From: JAXHUK01 sp034189725
GTDB lineage: Bacteria > Chloroflexota > Dehalococcoidia > SZUA-161
Assembly (NCBI GenBank): GCA_034189725.1
Contig: JAXHUK010000117.1
Location: 1 to 6,206, forward strand
DNA length: 6,206 nt
Direction: 5' to 3'
In this document: positions 5,240 to 6,206 of the stretch, piece after piece
Position numbering within the stretch: position 1 is the stretch's first letter
Layout: each line of letters starts with the position of its first letter
The notes under the pieces: generated by a model
Databases searched by the model: none
What the model was told of the DNA's origin: nothing
Seen by the model: the letters and a program-made list of their open reading frames with translations, nothing else
Position numbers and translations under genes: made by a program

Positions 5240-5820
5240 TGCTTGATCCTCCTCAGGATAGCATTAAGCCGATTAAGCTCGCCGCTGAGCAAGACCGCTA
5301 TCTCTTTTCCTGATCTCACAAGAAATAGAGAGCGGTCATCATGAGCATTGCTTGCCAGACGCAAACAGGCAGCTAGCACTTCATCTCCCAGTTCCGTGCG
5401 CGTATTCAATAATGTGGGCAAGAAATCAAGGGTTTGGGTAAAGCGGCGCACTTCGTCACTACTGCAGAGATAGACAAAGCTATGGACACGCGGCGGGCGC
5501 GGCGGGAGATAGCGATAGATGGTTCCACCGGTACCATGTCCAATGATGAGGGTATCGAATGTGGTACGCAGTAGCCTTGACAATTGAGGGTGCTGCCGAT
5601 AGATATCCTCCTCGTTGGTTTCCTCCCGGCCTCGCGCAAGGGGCCGACGTCCCTGGTCTATACTCTGCGTCACGGCATTACACACCACACCGTATATCTC
5701 CACCTCTCCATCGCCAGCCCTCACCAGGCTGCCTAATGATGGTGGATTGTGCAGCTCATAACACTCGGCTACAAACTCGTTTGTACAGGACTCAACGACC
5801 TCGCCGATTTTGGGCAACAA
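5236..5820 (-). CDS. Small HAS-barrel domain protein coupled to HerA
   Basis: The N-terminal 60 residues or so of this 194-residue protein (IGEVVESCTNEFVAEC, then LGSLVRAGDGEVEIYGVVCNA at 29-49) read like a HAS-barrel, the small beta-barrel shared by HerA and ATP synthase subunits. The middle has the segment EEDIYRQHPQLSRLL (70-84) followed by a hydrophobic strand, then a Pro/Arg-rich turn (LPPRPPR, 105-111). The last 75 residues are mainly helical and carry no ATPase motif. The start is TTG (5818-5820), with AAGGAG about 7 nt upstream; the second codon is also TTG and could serve. It ends in a 4-bp overlap with HerA, so the two are made together and probably bind each other, perhaps as an accessory cap on the HerA ring. 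That role is inferred; family assignment rests on pattern recognition only. Confidence 0.75.
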   Translation of the reverse strand: MLPKIGEVVESCTNEFVAECYELHNPPSLGSLVRAGDGEVEIYGVVCNAVTQSIDQGRRPLARGREETNEEDIYRQHPQLSRLLRTTFDTLIIGHGTGGTIYRYLPPRPPRVHSFVYLCSSDEVRRFTQTLDFLPTLLNTRTELGDEVLAACLRLASNAHDDRSLFLVRSGKEIAVLLSGELNRLNAILRRIKQ

Positions 5821-5876
5821 AGCTAGTCTCCTTCTATTATTGTTGGGTCATTCAATTGAACGCCCCAACTCTCCAA

Positions 5877-6206
5877 TTACTGCTGTCTTCGTTCGATGCC
5901 AGCCAGCAGGACTCCCGCTGAAATCAGAAGCCGGCGATCAATTGCTGGTTCGGCTTCCGGTATTGCCATAGTGTACTTGAGCACGAATGGATTGAAATGT
6001 TGCTTTATTTCCGCGATTGTCCTGCCATCCGCTGAGGTGACAACATAGGTTTGCGGAACCAGGTTAATAAATCTGCTCAGGAAAGCTCCTGCCATGCTGC
6101 TTTCACTCAGTTTCCCGACTTCCAGGCCTTCGCTGGAAAGAAAGGTCCATTCATCCTTGAAAATGGATTTGAGTCCCTTTCGTCTTATGGCTCCAATTGC
6201 TTCCCC
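5877..6206 (-). CDS. Tubby/LURP-one-like protein, C-terminal 109 residues (partial)
   Basis: The frame is open from the right edge to a TAA at 5877-5879, so the gene starts outside the window; the internal ATG at 6093-6095 is not the likely start because coding similarity continues upstream of it (FKDEWTFLSSEGLEVGKLSE). The pattern of short strands with alternating charged turns (QTYVVTSADGRTIAEIKQ), then FNPFVLKYTM and a final hydrophobic helix DRRLLISAGVLLAGIERRQ, resembles the scramblase/LURP-one branch of the tubby C-terminal fold, in which a buried C-terminal helix fills a beta-barrel. The biochemical role of bacterial members is not known to me. A 56-bp gap separates it from the HAS-barrel gene, which has its own ribosome site, so it may be the first visible gene of the same operon. 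No promoter is evident in the gap. Confidence 0.65.
   Translation of the reverse strand, partial: GEAIGAIRRKGLKSIFKDEWTFLSSEGLEVGKLSESSMAGAFLSRFINLVPQTYVVTSADGRTIAEIKQHFNPFVLKYTMAIPEAEPAIDRRLLISAGVLLAGIERRQQ

Noticed and set aside
5406..5639. 77-codon minus-strand frame inside the HAS-barrel gene
   Set aside because: It overlaps the longer HAS-barrel frame completely and has no coding support of its own.

Overview
The window carries bacterial genes with strong Shine-Dalgarno sites (GGAGG class), frequent TTG and GTG starts, and one CCA-encoding tRNA gene. The HAS-barrel protein plus HerA-type ATPase pair, together with a TetR-DUF169-nitroreductase cluster, suggests an anaerobe of the Chloroflexota (Dehalococcoidia-like). 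That assignment is inference from gene content; there is no rRNA or phylogenetic marker here to settle it.

Layout. Positions 1-163 hold a possible C-terminal end of a plus-strand gene that meets the next gene tail to tail. Positions 160-2289 hold a minus-strand operon, read right to left: a TetR/AcrR repressor, a DUF169 protein and an FMN nitroreductase, with a near-perfect 16-bp palindrome (2294-2309) just upstream of the repressor. Positions 2437-2513 hold tRNA-Lys(CTT) on the minus strand with its own likely promoter. Positions 2514-2981 are gene-poor but full of structure: a 44-bp interrupted inverted repeat, a plus-strand promoter with a perfect dyad in its spacer, and a leader of about 250 nt with several stems and a near-full-length Shine-Dalgarno that has no ordinary start codon after it. 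This leads to a four-helix membrane protein of unknown function (2982-3482). A 15-bp hairpin terminator (3532-3565) separates it from a convergent minus-strand operon. Read right to left, that operon holds the last 109 residues of a tubby/LURP-one-like protein, a small HAS-barrel protein, and a HerA-family DNA-translocating ATPase whose GTG start overlaps the preceding stop by 4 bp.

How the parts work together. The TetR protein probably controls itself and the two downstream genes in response to an unknown small molecule. The HAS-barrel protein and HerA are translationally coupled and probably act together on DNA; the usual nuclease partner NurA is not visible in this window. The best candidate for something undescribed is 2694-2981: a regulated promoter, a structured leader with competing pairings and possible leader peptides, and a membrane protein that I do not recognise.
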